Part shown: positions 1 to 7,877 of the stretch, piece by piece
How the letters are laid out: each line of letters opens with the position of its first letter
Position numbering within the stretch: the stretch's first letter is position 1
DNA from: Oscillospiraceae bacterium
GTDB taxonomy: Bacteria > Bacillota_A > Clostridia > Oscillospirales > Oscillospiraceae
Length of the DNA: 51,293 bases
Assembly (NCBI GenBank): GCA_017408725.1
Contig: JAFQUA010000014.1
Span: 1-51,293 of the forward strand
Reading direction: 5' to 3'
The notes under the pieces: model-generated
The model's database searches: none
What the model was told of the DNA's origin: nothing
Seen by the model: only the letters and a program-made list of their open reading frames with translations
Position numbers and translations under genes: made by a program

Positions 1-1030
1 CATCGTGCGCAGGTCCTGGGATTCTCGCAATCCGCGTCGACCCAGTCATGCCCCAGGGCTTCCCCTTCCGTCACTTCACAGCGGGTACAGGTTTTTGGGT
101 TCTCACAATCCGCGTCGACCCAGTCATGCCCCAGGGCTTCCCCTTCCGTTGCTTCACAGCGGGTACAGGTTTTGGGGTTCTCACAGTCCGCGTCGACCCA
201 GTTGTGACCCAGGGCTTCCCCTTCCGTCACTTCACAGCGGGTACAGGTTTTGGGGTTCTCACAGTCTGCATCCACCCAGTTGTGACCCAGGGCTTCCCCT
301 TCCGTCACTTCACAGCGGGCACAGGTTGCGGGATTCTCGCAATCTGCAGCAATCCAGTCGTGACCCAGAGCTTCTCCTTCCGTTGCGCCGCACCGGACGC
401 AGGTTTGGGGTGTATCGCAATCCGCGGCATTCCAGTCGTGGCCCAGCGCTTCTTCTGCAGTTGCGCCGCATCGGCTGCAGGTTGCGGGAATTTCGCAATC
501 CGTATAGCTCCAGTCGTGGCCCAGAGGCTCATCGGTGGTTTCACCGCAGCGGGAACAGGTTCCGGGATGCTCGCAGTCCGCATCCACCCAATCGTGGCCC
601 AGGGCTTCCCCTTCCGTCACTTCACAGCGGGTACAGGTCTTTGGGGTGTCGCAGTCCGCGTCAACCCAGTCATGGCCCAGGGCTTCCCCTTCGGTTTCTT
701 CACAGCGGGTACAGGTTTTGGGATTCTCACAGTCCGCTTCCGTCCAGTCGTGGCCCAGGGCTTCCCCATCCGTTGCGCCGCACCGGGTGCAGGTTTTGGG
801 GGTATCGCAATCCGCAGTGATCCAGTCGTGACCCAGAGGTTCTTCGGCCGTTTCTCCGCACCGGGTACAGGTGCCGGCATGCTCACAGTCCGCATCCTGC
901 CAATCATGGCCCAGGGCTTCCCCTTCGGTTGCTTCACAGCGGGTGCAGGTTTTGGGGGTATCGCAATCCGCGTCAACCCAATCGTGACCCAGGGCTTCTC
1001 CGTCCGCTTCCCGGCTTTCCTCACCGCATA
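1..1030 (-). repeat. Tandem 78-bp coding repeats, about 13 copies
   Basis: The same block recurs every 78 bp (for example the GCGGGTACAGG segment near 80 and again near 158), in frame, encoding 26-residue units with a CxxC pair, a GHDW motif and one further Cys. Copies diverge at third positions and at a few residues, and the array continues past the window start. Length variation between strains is likely at such an array (inference). Confidence 0.9.
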
Positions 1031-2129
1031 TGGTGCAGGTGGAGACGTTGTATCCCGGTTCGGTGCAGTTGGGTTCGGTCTGCGTAGTTCGCCAATAATG
1101 GGCATGGGAAGACAAAGAAAAATCCACAGGACTCATGGGATAGGCGTCATAGAATTCCTGGCTGGTGTAGTCGCAGCCTTCGCCGTAATAGTAGGAAAAG
1201 TCTTCCCGCAAATGGTCACTGAACCCTTCCTCGTTCTGGAGGAAATAGGAGAAGTAGGCAGGAGGTACTTCCGAGTCCCAGGTAGAGTCCACATAGTAAT
1301 ACCACTCGCCCAGCTTCACAATATTCCAGCCATGATTTCCACCGGCAATGAGACGGCAGTCCACCCCCAGGGTCAGGGCAAGCCGGTACAGCAGCGCCGC
1401 GTAGCCCTGGCAGACTGCAGTTCTGTCAATCAGAGCCGCATAGGCGGTGTGCTTCAGGGTATAGGAATTGTCAGCGAGATTCTCGTGGTCATAGGTAATA
1501 TTGGCGCAGATCCAGTCATAAATCCCCTTAACCTTATAATAGTCGGGAGAATCATACAGATCCAGCCGGTCCAGCAGCTTTTCCACCTCCGCGTCCATCA
1601 CGGCTTCCTGGGCAGGGGTGGTATAGTAGGAAATGTAGAAATTGAAATCGTAGCAGTAACGGGAGCCATCCCAGGACATACTCAGATCGCCGCTCCAGCC
1701 CAGGAACTGCCAAACCAGGTAGTCACCTTCCACGGGATTTCCGGTGTGTTCTAACGCCTCAAAAAATACCTGGTCAAACAACGAATAATAGTCATCACTT
1801 GCCGAGCGCAGATGGACCGTGACGTATTCCTGCCGTTTCACCATAGCCTCCCGCAGATCGGCGACAGCCTCCGAGAGGGTACCGTACTCCACCGCGTCCG
1901 GAGCAACCGCCGGAGGAACCCTGTCATGCTTTTTCAGGCAGAGGGTATCCGGGTCCACAATGCCCTCATACAGGGGATTGACCCTGGGTTCGATGGTTAC
2001 GGACATACGCCGGGTTCCGGGAACCCCATTTGCGTTTTCTTCATGGGCATGAGCCCCCGCAGGCAGCATGGAAAACACCATAGCCGCAGCAACCAGCAGA
2101 CTCAGCAGCCTTTTTACGGAATACTTCAT
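1..2129 (-). CDS. Secreted transglutaminase-like protein with C-terminal Cys repeats (3' end outside window)
   Basis: The ATG at 2129 follows a strong GGAGG site, and the frame stays open to the window edge (about 709 codons), so the C-terminus is missing. Residues 1-30 are a signal peptide (positive start, hydrophobic core, AxA-type end). The middle holds a transglutaminase/protease-like domain: the nucleophile region reads TAVCQGYAALLYRLA, followed by GGNHGWNIVK and YYVDSTWD, which gives the Cys-His-Asp triad. From about position 1030 downward the protein is about thirteen 26-residue repeats with core TCTRCE-x-TEGEALGHDW and a third Cys near the repeat end. The domain is known in cell-wall or extracellular proteins of Firmicutes; the substrate is unknown. 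The repeats may bind metal or form disulfides (inference). The gene is monocistronic as far as visible. Confidence 0.85.
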   Translation of the reverse strand, partial: MKYSVKRLLSLLVAAAMVFSMLPAGAHAHEENANGVPGTRRMSVTIEPRVNPLYEGIVDPDTLCLKKHDRVPPAVAPDAVEYGTLSEAVADLREAMVKRQEYVTVHLRSASDDYYSLFDQVFFEALEHTGNPVEGDYLVWQFLGWSGDLSMSWDGSRYCYDFNFYISYYTTPAQEAVMDAEVEKLLDRLDLYDSPDYYKVKGIYDWICANITYDHENLADNSYTLKHTAYAALIDRTAVCQGYAALLYRLALTLGVDCRLIAGGNHGWNIVKLGEWYYYVDSTWDSEVPPAYFSYFLQNEEGFSDHLREDFSYYYGEGCDYTSQEFYDAYPMSPVDFSLSSHAHYWRTTQTEPNCTEPGYNVSTCTICGEESREADGEALGHDWVDADCDTPKTCTRCEATEGEALGHDWQDADCEHAGTCTRCGETAEEPLGHDWITADCDTPKTCTRCGATDGEALGHDWTEADCENPKTCTRCEETEGEALGHDWVDADCDTPKTCTRCEVTEGEALGHDWVDADCEHPGTCSRCGETTDEPLGHDWSYTDCEIPATCSRCGATAEEALGHDWNAADCDTPQTCVRCGATEGEALGHDWIAADCENPATCARCEVTEGEALGHNWVDADCENPKTCTRCEVTEGEALGHNWVDADCENPKTCTRCEATEGEALGHDWVDADCENPKTCTRCEVTEGEALGHDWVDADCENPRTCAR

Positions 2130-2242
2130 AAGAAACCTCCTTTTACAGATAATCCCGTATTCTACCCTATGGGAATTTGCTTGAATTCATATAATATATC
2201 ATACCACCCCGTCCGTCACCCGTCAAGCAACTTTCCCGGTAA

Positions 2243-2286
2243 CAAAAAAATGGGAAGCGCTTTTGAAGTGCTTCCCAGCGTTTTTT
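2243..2286 (-). terminator. Bidirectional hairpin terminator
   Basis: The stem GGGAAGC/GCTTCCC is flanked by an A-run at 2244-2250 (a T-run on the minus strand) and by a T-run at 2281-2286. It lies just after the stop of the minus-strand gene that ends at 2290. Confidence 0.75.
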
Positions 2287-2289
2287 CAC

Positions 2290-3387
2290 TTATGAATCCT
2301 TTATCCAGTTTCCGGATAGTTCATTCACGGAAAGATGGGGATATAACCTCCGGACCGTATCCAGATTATTCCGGGTGAACGGCACGACACAGCAGACCTC
2401 CCGGTTTTTGTTCCAGCGCATGGCCATGTTGGTAGCCACAAGCACTGCCTCCAGGCACGGGTCCACATTTTCACCCAGGCAGAAGCCCCCATATCCGGCA
2501 GCCGAAGGGTATTCCGCCAGTGCCTCCTCTGACAATGTGGTAACAAACAGCAGCGGCATATGGTGGGGATAAAACTTATCGTATCCCCGAAACACATCGA
2601 TTCTCAGCACTGTCCGAAGTGCCTGTGCAGGAAAGAATGCGGTCTCTTCTTTTTGTGTGTACAGATGTATCCCATCCGGTTCCAGCGAAAACCTGTTCTC
2701 TCCGGAAGGCAGCGGCATACAGACCGCCCGGTTTTCATCCATTCCGGAAAAACGGGATGCGTAAGGGGAAGTCACCCCGGTATAATTCCGCCACATAAGC
2801 TGAGGATACTGCTGCCGAAGCAAAATCTGCATTGCGGAATCCATTGAAAACATCACCATGTTCCGTTCCCGGAAGAAGCAGAAAGGATTTTTCCGCAAAT
2901 GATTCAAATATTCCTGTGCAAATACATCCTGCCAGTCCGGATTACGCTTTCGCAGAGGGACCTCATGTTTCGTCAGGGAACTGCGGAGTAATTGCTCCTC
3001 CCGCATATTCGCCAGTTCTTCCACTCTATAGCAGGACAAGCACAGAACATCCTCCCGTCCGTTTCCCACAGCACAGAACAACTGAAATTGATCCACCGGA
3101 ATTTCCCGTATGATCATGCCAAACCATTTAAGCTTCACCCTGTCAGAATCAAAAACCACCGAATAAAAGCAAAGCAGCATATGAAGAAGCAGCAAAAGCA
3201 CGATCAGAACCATGGGCGCAACCATGAGCCTGTCCTGCCCCCTCAATCCAGGGAAAAAGTGTGCCAAAGGCATCAGCAAAAGAAGATACGCCCATACTAC
3301 CACAAGGTATATGAAAGGCAAATAGCACACGGATACCGCAGACAACGCAAATCCAGGGGCCCTCCGCTCTTTTCTTTGATCTTTCAT
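2290..3387 (-). CDS. Membrane protein of unknown function
   Basis: This 365-residue protein is not recognised as a named family. Two hydrophobic segments near residues 15-45 and 55-80 look like a transmembrane hairpin. After them comes a soluble region of about 280 residues with short beta-like stretches (for example VKLKWFGMIIREIPVDQF), which recalls bacterial PH-type domains; that likeness is only an impression. The start is preceded by GAAGGG. The gene lies between the transglutaminase gene and the palindrome cluster and has its own terminator at 2243-2286. Base composition matches the GC-richer flank, so it is probably outside the mobile island. Confidence 0.75.
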   Translation of the reverse strand: MKDQRKERRAPGFALSAVSVCYLPFIYLVVVWAYLLLLMPLAHFFPGLRGQDRLMVAPMVLIVLLLLLHMLLCFYSVVFDSDRVKLKWFGMIIREIPVDQFQLFCAVGNGREDVLCLSCYRVEELANMREEQLLRSSLTKHEVPLRKRNPDWQDVFAQEYLNHLRKNPFCFFRERNMVMFSMDSAMQILLRQQYPQLMWRNYTGVTSPYASRFSGMDENRAVCMPLPSGENRFSLEPDGIHLYTQKEETAFFPAQALRTVLRIDVFRGYDKFYPHHMPLLFVTTLSEEALAEYPSAAGYGGFCLGENVDPCLEAVLVATNMAMRWNKNREVCCVVPFTRNNLDTVRRLYPHLSVNELSGNWIKDS

Positions 3388-3483
3388 CCCTTCACCAGCC
3401 TTCGGCAGTATTTTTTAATATTTTACCATAAACAGCCGTCGATTTCAATTGTCCGCAAAGATTGTGGGAATTGAATCCTGTAA

Positions 3484-3801
3484 GTGTTGCCGTCAGCTCG
3501 ACGACGACAACACAAAAGGGAAGACATAAGCCTTCCCCTCAATCCTATTGCTGTGCGTATCATTTTGATTACCGTCCACATCCGTACCGGATGCGTCCGG
3601 CAACCAAAGAACTCTCCCAAGGTCTGAAAAAGTGTCCACCGGACACTTTTTTACCCTCCCTGCGGTCGGGCCGCCCTTTCTGACCCTTCTCCGTATCGTA
3701 CGGCGAAAGGGACTCGTTGCCGCGGCATTCCCGTTTGGAATACCGCGTATGGTGTTGCCGTCGTCGAGCCGACGGCAAGCGAATGTCCACCGGACATTCG
3801 C
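3484..3801. repeat. Cluster of short palindromes (REP/MITE-like intergenic repeat)
   Basis: The gene-free stretch 3388-3803 holds at least four hairpin-forming palindromes: 3484-3513 (GTGTTGCCGTC core), 3627-3651 (an 11-bp perfect stem around ACC), 3721-3747 (GCGGxATTCC stem) and 3755-3778 (TTGCCGTCG stem, sharing its core with the first). A fifth at 3779-3801 has a 10-bp perfect stem. The second and fifth share the core TGTCCACCGGACA but have different outer stem bases that still pair. No reading frame here looks coding; the open frames across it run through the palindromes. Similar palindrome-rich intergenic blocks occur in gut Clostridia (from memory). Confidence 0.7.
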
Positions 3802-3803
3802 AT

Positions 3804-5354
3804 TTATATCTTCGAGTCCCTTCCGACACAAAACAAAAACAGGAAACACCGACTGGTGTTTCCTGTTTTTGGTACAGCGAAGCTAACCAAATCCGAACCG
3901 AACCCGGCCTCAGCCAGAGCGGTTTCTATGTCTTCTAATGTGATGGTTTCTGCACCATCCTTGTGGTTGCAGTAGATGACAAGTCTGCCATCATCATACA
4001 GATAGATGCGGTTGATAAAGGAATCGATCAGCATCTGTCTGTTTTTCTGAATTCTCATGTCCATGCCACGGAAGCGATAGAAATAACTCTTGAGATGTTC
4101 CTCCGTAACCTTGGGTTTTGCGATCTTCTCATTGGCAATGCGGATTTCCAAATCTTCCTTAGTGGCTTCCAGTTCTTCCAACCGGGTCTTGGTCGACTTT
4201 GTGAAGATGCCCTGCTGAATGGCATCCAGAAGATTCTCAATGTTCCGTTCCACATCCCGGAGCTGCTGTTCGTAGAGAGGAAGGTTGATGTTTTCCCGTT
4301 CCTGCAAATCCATCAGCATGGCGATAATTGCTTCAATGGCAGCATCATCGTTTAGGGTTTTCATCGTGTGGCGGATCACAAATTCTTCAATGAAATCTTT
4401 CTTGATGGCCTTCTTCTTGCAGTCTGTCCGCTTCTTTTTCACAGACACACACTTGTAGTAATGATAGACCTTGCCGGAACGGCCTTTGCCGCTCTCACCG
4501 CACATGTAGGCTCCACAGTGTCCACAGAACAGCTTGGTAGTCAGCAGGTAATCAACCTCTGCTTTTGCTCTTGCAGGTGCTTTCTTGTTCTTTTCGATCT
4601 TTTCCTGCACCCGGTCAAACAGATCTTGAGGAACTATCGCCGGGATGCCGTTGGGAATCATAATGTCACGGTAGCTGTACTCACCAATATAGCGGCGGTT
4701 TTTCAGAATCTTTGCCACACTGTTGACCGTGTGGGGATTGCCTCGACTATTCAGCACATTGTTCTCATTCAAGAAGTCCCGGATCTGCGACATGGTAGCG
4801 CCATCATCGTACATCTTGAATGCGTCCAGAACGAAGGGTGCTTTCACCGGGTCAATGAGAATGTTCTGCTCCTTGTCAGAGGTGAATCCGATGGTAGGAT
4901 TGCCACCGTTGAACTTGCATTTCAGCGCATTCTCCGTCATGCCCCGGCTGACCTTTTCTGCAAGATCAGCAGAGAAGTATTCCGCAAAACCTTCCCGCAT
5001 GGACTCCAACAGAATACCCTCGGAGCGGTCAGAGATCGGCTCGTTGGCAGACACTACACGGACACCGTTCTTCTTGAGGATGTTCTTGTAGTTGGCACTG
5101 TCGTAACGGTTTCTTGCGAAGCGATCCAGCTTCCACACAAGAACAATGTCAAACAACCTTTGCCTGCTGTCATTGATCATCCGTTGGAACTCCGGACGAT
5201 TGTCCGTCTTGGCAGAATAGGCTCGGTCAATGTAGTGCTTCAAAATGGTGATGCCGTTCTTTTCAGCAAAGGCGGTGCATTCCCGAATCTGCCCTTCGAT
5301 GGATTCTTCCCGCTGGTTATCCGAAGAGTATCGTGCATAGATAACTGCTTTCAA
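3804..5354 (-). CDS. Large serine recombinase (resolvase/invertase family)
   Basis: This protein of about 516 residues would catalyse integration and excision of the element through a serine nucleophile. The N-terminus carries the catalytic motif AVIYARYSSDNQ, followed by VWKLDRFARNRYDS and the recombinase domain (RRYIGEYSYRDIMIPNGIPAIV). A zinc ribbon follows (CGHCGAYMCGESG, with further Cys CVSVKKKRTDC), then a coiled-coil C-terminal part. I place the start at the TTG at 5354, because GGAGGTG lies at the right distance and it follows the SWIM stop by 7 bp; a longer frame reaches 5429. The last 25 or so residues (KTGNTSRCFLFLF...) are read through the terminator hairpin, so the original stop may have been lost. 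It is third in an operon with the XRE and SWIM genes. Confidence 0.9.
   Translation of the reverse strand: MKAVIYARYSSDNQREESIEGQIRECTAFAEKNGITILKHYIDRAYSAKTDNRPEFQRMINDSRQRLFDIVLVWKLDRFARNRYDSANYKNILKKNGVRVVSANEPISDRSEGILLESMREGFAEYFSADLAEKVSRGMTENALKCKFNGGNPTIGFTSDKEQNILIDPVKAPFVLDAFKMYDDGATMSQIRDFLNENNVLNSRGNPHTVNSVAKILKNRRYIGEYSYRDIMIPNGIPAIVPQDLFDRVQEKIEKNKKAPARAKAEVDYLLTTKLFCGHCGAYMCGESGKGRSGKVYHYYKCVSVKKKRTDCKKKAIKKDFIEEFVIRHTMKTLNDDAAIEAIIAMLMDLQERENINLPLYEQQLRDVERNIENLLDAIQQGIFTKSTKTRLEELEATKEDLEIRIANEKIAKPKVTEEHLKSYFYRFRGMDMRIQKNRQMLIDSFINRIYLYDDGRLVIYCNHKDGAETITLEDIETALAEAGFGSDLVSFAVPKTGNTSRCFLFLFCVGRDSKI
3836..3870 (-). terminator. Strong hairpin at the 3' end of the recombinase gene
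   Basis: The stem AAAACAGGAAACACC pairs with GGTGTTTCCTGTTTT around a GACT loop and is rich in T on either strand side, so it can act in both directions. It lies inside the open frame of the recombinase, upstream of the stop at 3804. Both flanks carry tRNA-3'-end-like fragments (TTCGAGTCCCTTCCG at 3812-3826; GGTACAGCGAAG after the stem). Confidence 0.7.
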
Positions 5355-5361
5355 TCCGGTT

Positions 5362-5829
5362 TCACCTCCAATCATCTTCCAGTCCGTTATCTCTAACAAA
5401 TCGATCAAATTGCCAATCGGGTCCATCAAATAATGCCTGCAGCAGGGCTTTCTGTAACTCCGCCTTTTTCATATGCCGTACATAGTGACAGACCTTATCC
5501 GTAAGCTCTTCGTTGCGCCTTTCCTCTTCCTCTTGATATGCCATCGCTTCCTCATAGAATCTCTTGGCTTCACCGGGAAGAATCGTAAAGTATGTAGCAA
5601 CGATGTGCTTACAAATGATTCTCTTTCCGTCTGCGAGGGGGCAGTTGCATTTCGATTTTCTCGGATGCTTCATGTGAAGTTCTACGGAATAGGTATTATC
5701 TGAACTTCCGGAAACAGTTGCAGAGAAAATGCCCGGATCGATTTCGTCGATGCTCAAAACCTTCTTCTCTTCGTAATAATCGTATCCTCGCCAAATGGAT
5801 GCGCCACTTGCACATTCAAGAAGTCCCAT
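5362..5829 (-). CDS. SWIM zinc-finger domain protein
   Basis: This small 155-residue protein has a SWIM motif, CNCPLADGKRIICKH (CxCx8-10CxH), near residues 60-75, preceded by a beta-rich stretch typical of SWIM domains. SWIM fingers bind DNA or protein and occur in SWI2/SNF2, MuDR transposase and stand-alone bacterial proteins. The start at 5829 has GGGGTGAT in front. It lies 4 bp after the XRE gene and 7 bp before the recombinase, so the three are surely co-transcribed. A role in recombination or its control is inference. The C-terminal half is charged and helical. Confidence 0.8.
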   Translation of the reverse strand: MGLLECASGASIWRGYDYYEEKKVLSIDEIDPGIFSATVSGSSDNTYSVELHMKHPRKSKCNCPLADGKRIICKHIVATYFTILPGEAKRFYEEAMAYQEEEERRNEELTDKVCHYVRHMKKAELQKALLQALFDGPDWQFDRFVRDNGLEDDWR

Positions 5830-5833
5830 GCTA

Positions 5834-6217
5834 TCACCCCTCTGTTTTGACCTTGTCTTCCGATCCTGAAAGCATTTGAACCAACGTTGATTTCAGCCGC
5901 TCGTTCATGGGCGAACCGGGATCAAAACACATTTCGATGAACTTCTCCATCTCCGGGTAGATCTTCTCGACCTTGGGTTTGTTCTCATAATGCGTTCCCT
6001 GGGGATTGTCCGTGCGGCAGTAGATGTAATCCAAAGACACATCAAAGTAGTTAGCATAGTTCAGCAGAACATCCGCCGGGATATGCGCTTCGCCCATTTC
6101 ATACCGGGCGATTGCCGGTTGGCTGGATTCCACAATTGCCGCGATTTTGCTCTGTGACAGCTTCACACTTTGCCGAAGTTCCTTCAAGCGTAGTCCGATC
6201 TTTTGAATCGTTGTCAC
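5834..6217 (-). CDS. XRE-family transcriptional regulator
   Basis: This 127-residue protein carries a Cro/C1-type helix-turn-helix near residues 7-62 (LKELRQSVKLSQSKIAAIVE, then QPAIARYEMGEAHIP), ending in the usual SLDYIYCRTDNP tail. The C-terminal 60 residues are not recognised. The GTG start at 6217 follows GGAGGTG. It is the first gene of the XRE-SWIM-recombinase operon and lies behind a near-consensus promoter. It probably controls the recombinase operon and perhaps itself; this is inferred from position. Confidence 0.88.
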   Translation of the reverse strand: MTTIQKIGLRLKELRQSVKLSQSKIAAIVESSQPAIARYEMGEAHIPADVLLNYANYFDVSLDYIYCRTDNPQGTHYENKPKVEKIYPEMEKFIEMCFDPGSPMNERLKSTLVQMLSGSEDKVKTEG

Positions 6218-6246
6218 TCGCTTCCACCTCCTGTTTCGTTTTCTTA

Positions 6247-6275
6247 ATTATATCCGAAATCACATTATAAGTCAA
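6247..6275 (-). promoter_or_regulatory. Promoter of the XRE-SWIM-recombinase operon
   Basis: On the minus strand TTGACT, a 17-bp spacer and TATAAT lie about 30 bp upstream of the GTG start at 6217. A second TATAAT-like box inside the spacer could allow a second start. Confidence 0.75.
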
Positions 6276-6372
6276 CTCTTGATTAACATAATTTTGCTGT
6301 TTCCTGCGAGGATAAAACGCATAACTTATCAGCACCGGATGGGGCGTGGCTCACAATGTATTTGTGATCTAT

Positions 6373-6471
6373 GTGGGTTTGGGATTCTTCCCAACAAGCA
6401 GAAAACCATCAATCTCCCGGAAAGGAAATTGATGGTTTTTCGTGTTTGTGGGTACAGACGCATTGCTTGCC
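6373..6471 (+). repeat. Structured repeat, copy A
   Basis: This copy has four parts in order: a GGGATTCTTCCCAACAAGC block, a hairpin (AAAACCATCAAT at 6402-6413 with ATTGATGGTTTT at 6428-6439), a T-run, and a GCATTGCTTGCC block at 6460-6471. Copy B at 8572-8678 has the same order in the opposite orientation, with a different stem that still pairs. Copy A can also terminate the exonuclease transcript that ends at 6481. Confidence 0.75.
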
Positions 6472-6480
6472 GGTAGTAAA

Positions 6481-7854
6481 TCAATCATTTTTAATTAGGT
6501 CGGCTTCTTTGATTATTTGAATGCTGCAACCTTTGCTGTTGTACTCCATTGCCTTTTTTACCTTGGTGCCATAAGTACCGTTAGAATATGCTTGGCATTC
6601 ACAATCACCAATCAGCAAAATACTCGTTGTTTTCTTGACACTCTTATCAATTGTGCCGCCATGACTGACAATGTATGCTTCTACATCGGATTTTGAACCA
6701 TAAGCAAAATTGCCGCTCAAACATACCGTTTTTCCCTCGACAGAGTTAACCTGGGTGCGCAGCACTTCAACAGGGTTCAGCATCTCGCCAATTGCAGCAG
6801 TGATAAATTCAGATTCCTCTTTTGTGATCACAGAATCTTCAAGCACTTTATCGATCAGTTCAATGGTCTTATTGAAAGGGAAATGATCAGACAGATAGAT
6901 GTTGTCATACAACCACTGACGCAGGCTCTTGCATTCTGCCTCAGATACCTCACCGTCAACGGTGATACCTTTCAAAATACCGTCAAGGATCTGAGTAGCA
7001 AGTGTCACCGGAGATGTACTGACCAAATCCAGGTATTTTCTGACTGAGTATTGCAGGGAGAGTATTTCATCCACGGTAACGATGCCATCTTCTAGTATGC
7101 GGTCAATGGTGGCAATAATTGCGGCAACATCCGGTTGTGCAGAATACTTCTGGTGTTCCATCTTCCATTTTGTGATATACTCGATCTCCTCGTCGTTAAT
7201 CACGTTATCTATAGAAAAGCCACGAAGAATACCGTAGAATTCACAAATGGATTTGCGAAGAACAGAGCTTGCCACATACTGAGTAAACTCCTTGCAATCA
7301 TGCGGAACATACTTCTTGATGTGTGTGCTAACATCTATGTCGTACTGCTTTACAAGTGCCTTAAACAAATTGCTGCTGGCAACTGCATCGTCAAGGGCAT
7401 CGTGCGCCTTGCCAATATTGATACCGAAGAAATTACATAAGGTTGAAAGCTTGTAGTTTTCCACCGCAAAGGCCGGTACATACTCTTTAGCAAGATCATA
7501 TGTACAAACATAATAAATCACTGGAATATCCAGACTATACCGATTCAAATTCTTGACCAACGCATCCAAATCGGCAGCGGCTATATTATGCCCTATTACC
7601 ACGGCATTCGTAAAATACTTTTCAATTGATGTCCAAACCTGCGGAAAAGCAGGTGCACCTTTGACCGTGTGCGCCGTAATACCATGCACCTTCACACAAT
7701 TGTCATCAAACCCATCTTCCGGATTGATGTATATTGTTTGAGGGGTGGAGATCGCCATTCCCGTTTCGTAGCTCTCGCACAGAAGGCCAATCTGACAGAT
7801 CGATTTGTTCTTGGAATTTGCAAACTCAACGTCAAAATAGGTTATCTTATCCAT
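6481..7854 (-). CDS. DEDDh 3'-5' exonuclease with TerB-like middle and C-terminal BRCT domain
   Basis: This protein of 457 residues has an N-terminal DnaQ-like exonuclease domain of about 170 residues with all motifs: TYFDVEFA (motif I, DxE), VIGHNIAAADLDAL (motif II) and KAHDALDDAVA (motif III). The helical middle contains repeated D-x-EV/I blocks (DGIVTVDEI, DGEVSEAE, DSVITKEE) that recall TerB/EF-like repeats. The last 85 residues are a BRCT domain of the DNA-ligase type (GKTVCLSGNF, then SHGGTIDKSVKK-TSILLIGD). The start is the internal ATG at 7854 with GGAGGAA; a longer frame has no good ribosome site. It is the second gene behind the promoter at 8481-8509, probably in DNA repair or defence. 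Confidence 0.85.
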   Translation of the reverse strand: MDKITYFDVEFANSKNKSICQIGLLCESYETGMAISTPQTIYINPEDGFDDNCVKVHGITAHTVKGAPAFPQVWTSIEKYFTNAVVIGHNIAAADLDALVKNLNRYSLDIPVIYYVCTYDLAKEYVPAFAVENYKLSTLCNFFGINIGKAHDALDDAVASSNLFKALVKQYDIDVSTHIKKYVPHDCKEFTQYVASSVLRKSICEFYGILRGFSIDNVINDEEIEYITKWKMEHQKYSAQPDVAAIIATIDRILEDGIVTVDEILSLQYSVRKYLDLVSTSPVTLATQILDGILKGITVDGEVSEAECKSLRQWLYDNIYLSDHFPFNKTIELIDKVLEDSVITKEESEFITAAIGEMLNPVEVLRTQVNSVEGKTVCLSGNFAYGSKSDVEAYIVSHGGTIDKSVKKTTSILLIGDCECQAYSNGTYGTKVKKAMEYNSKGCSIQIIKEADLIKND

Positions 7855-7877
7855 ACCGTTATTCCTCCGCGGTTGGC

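Noticed and set aside
1..1030. Possible CRISPR array
   Set aside because: The 78-bp period has no unique spacers; the repeats are in frame within a protein gene.
48..1754. Long plus-strand open frame opposite the repeat array
   Set aside because: It is a shadow of the minus-strand secreted protein; the periodic sequence keeps the other strand open. No ribosome site or family match.
3462..3938. Several short open frames on both strands (for example 3632-3886 and 3569-3829)
   Set aside because: All are translated palindromes and tRNA-like fragments; no ribosome sites.
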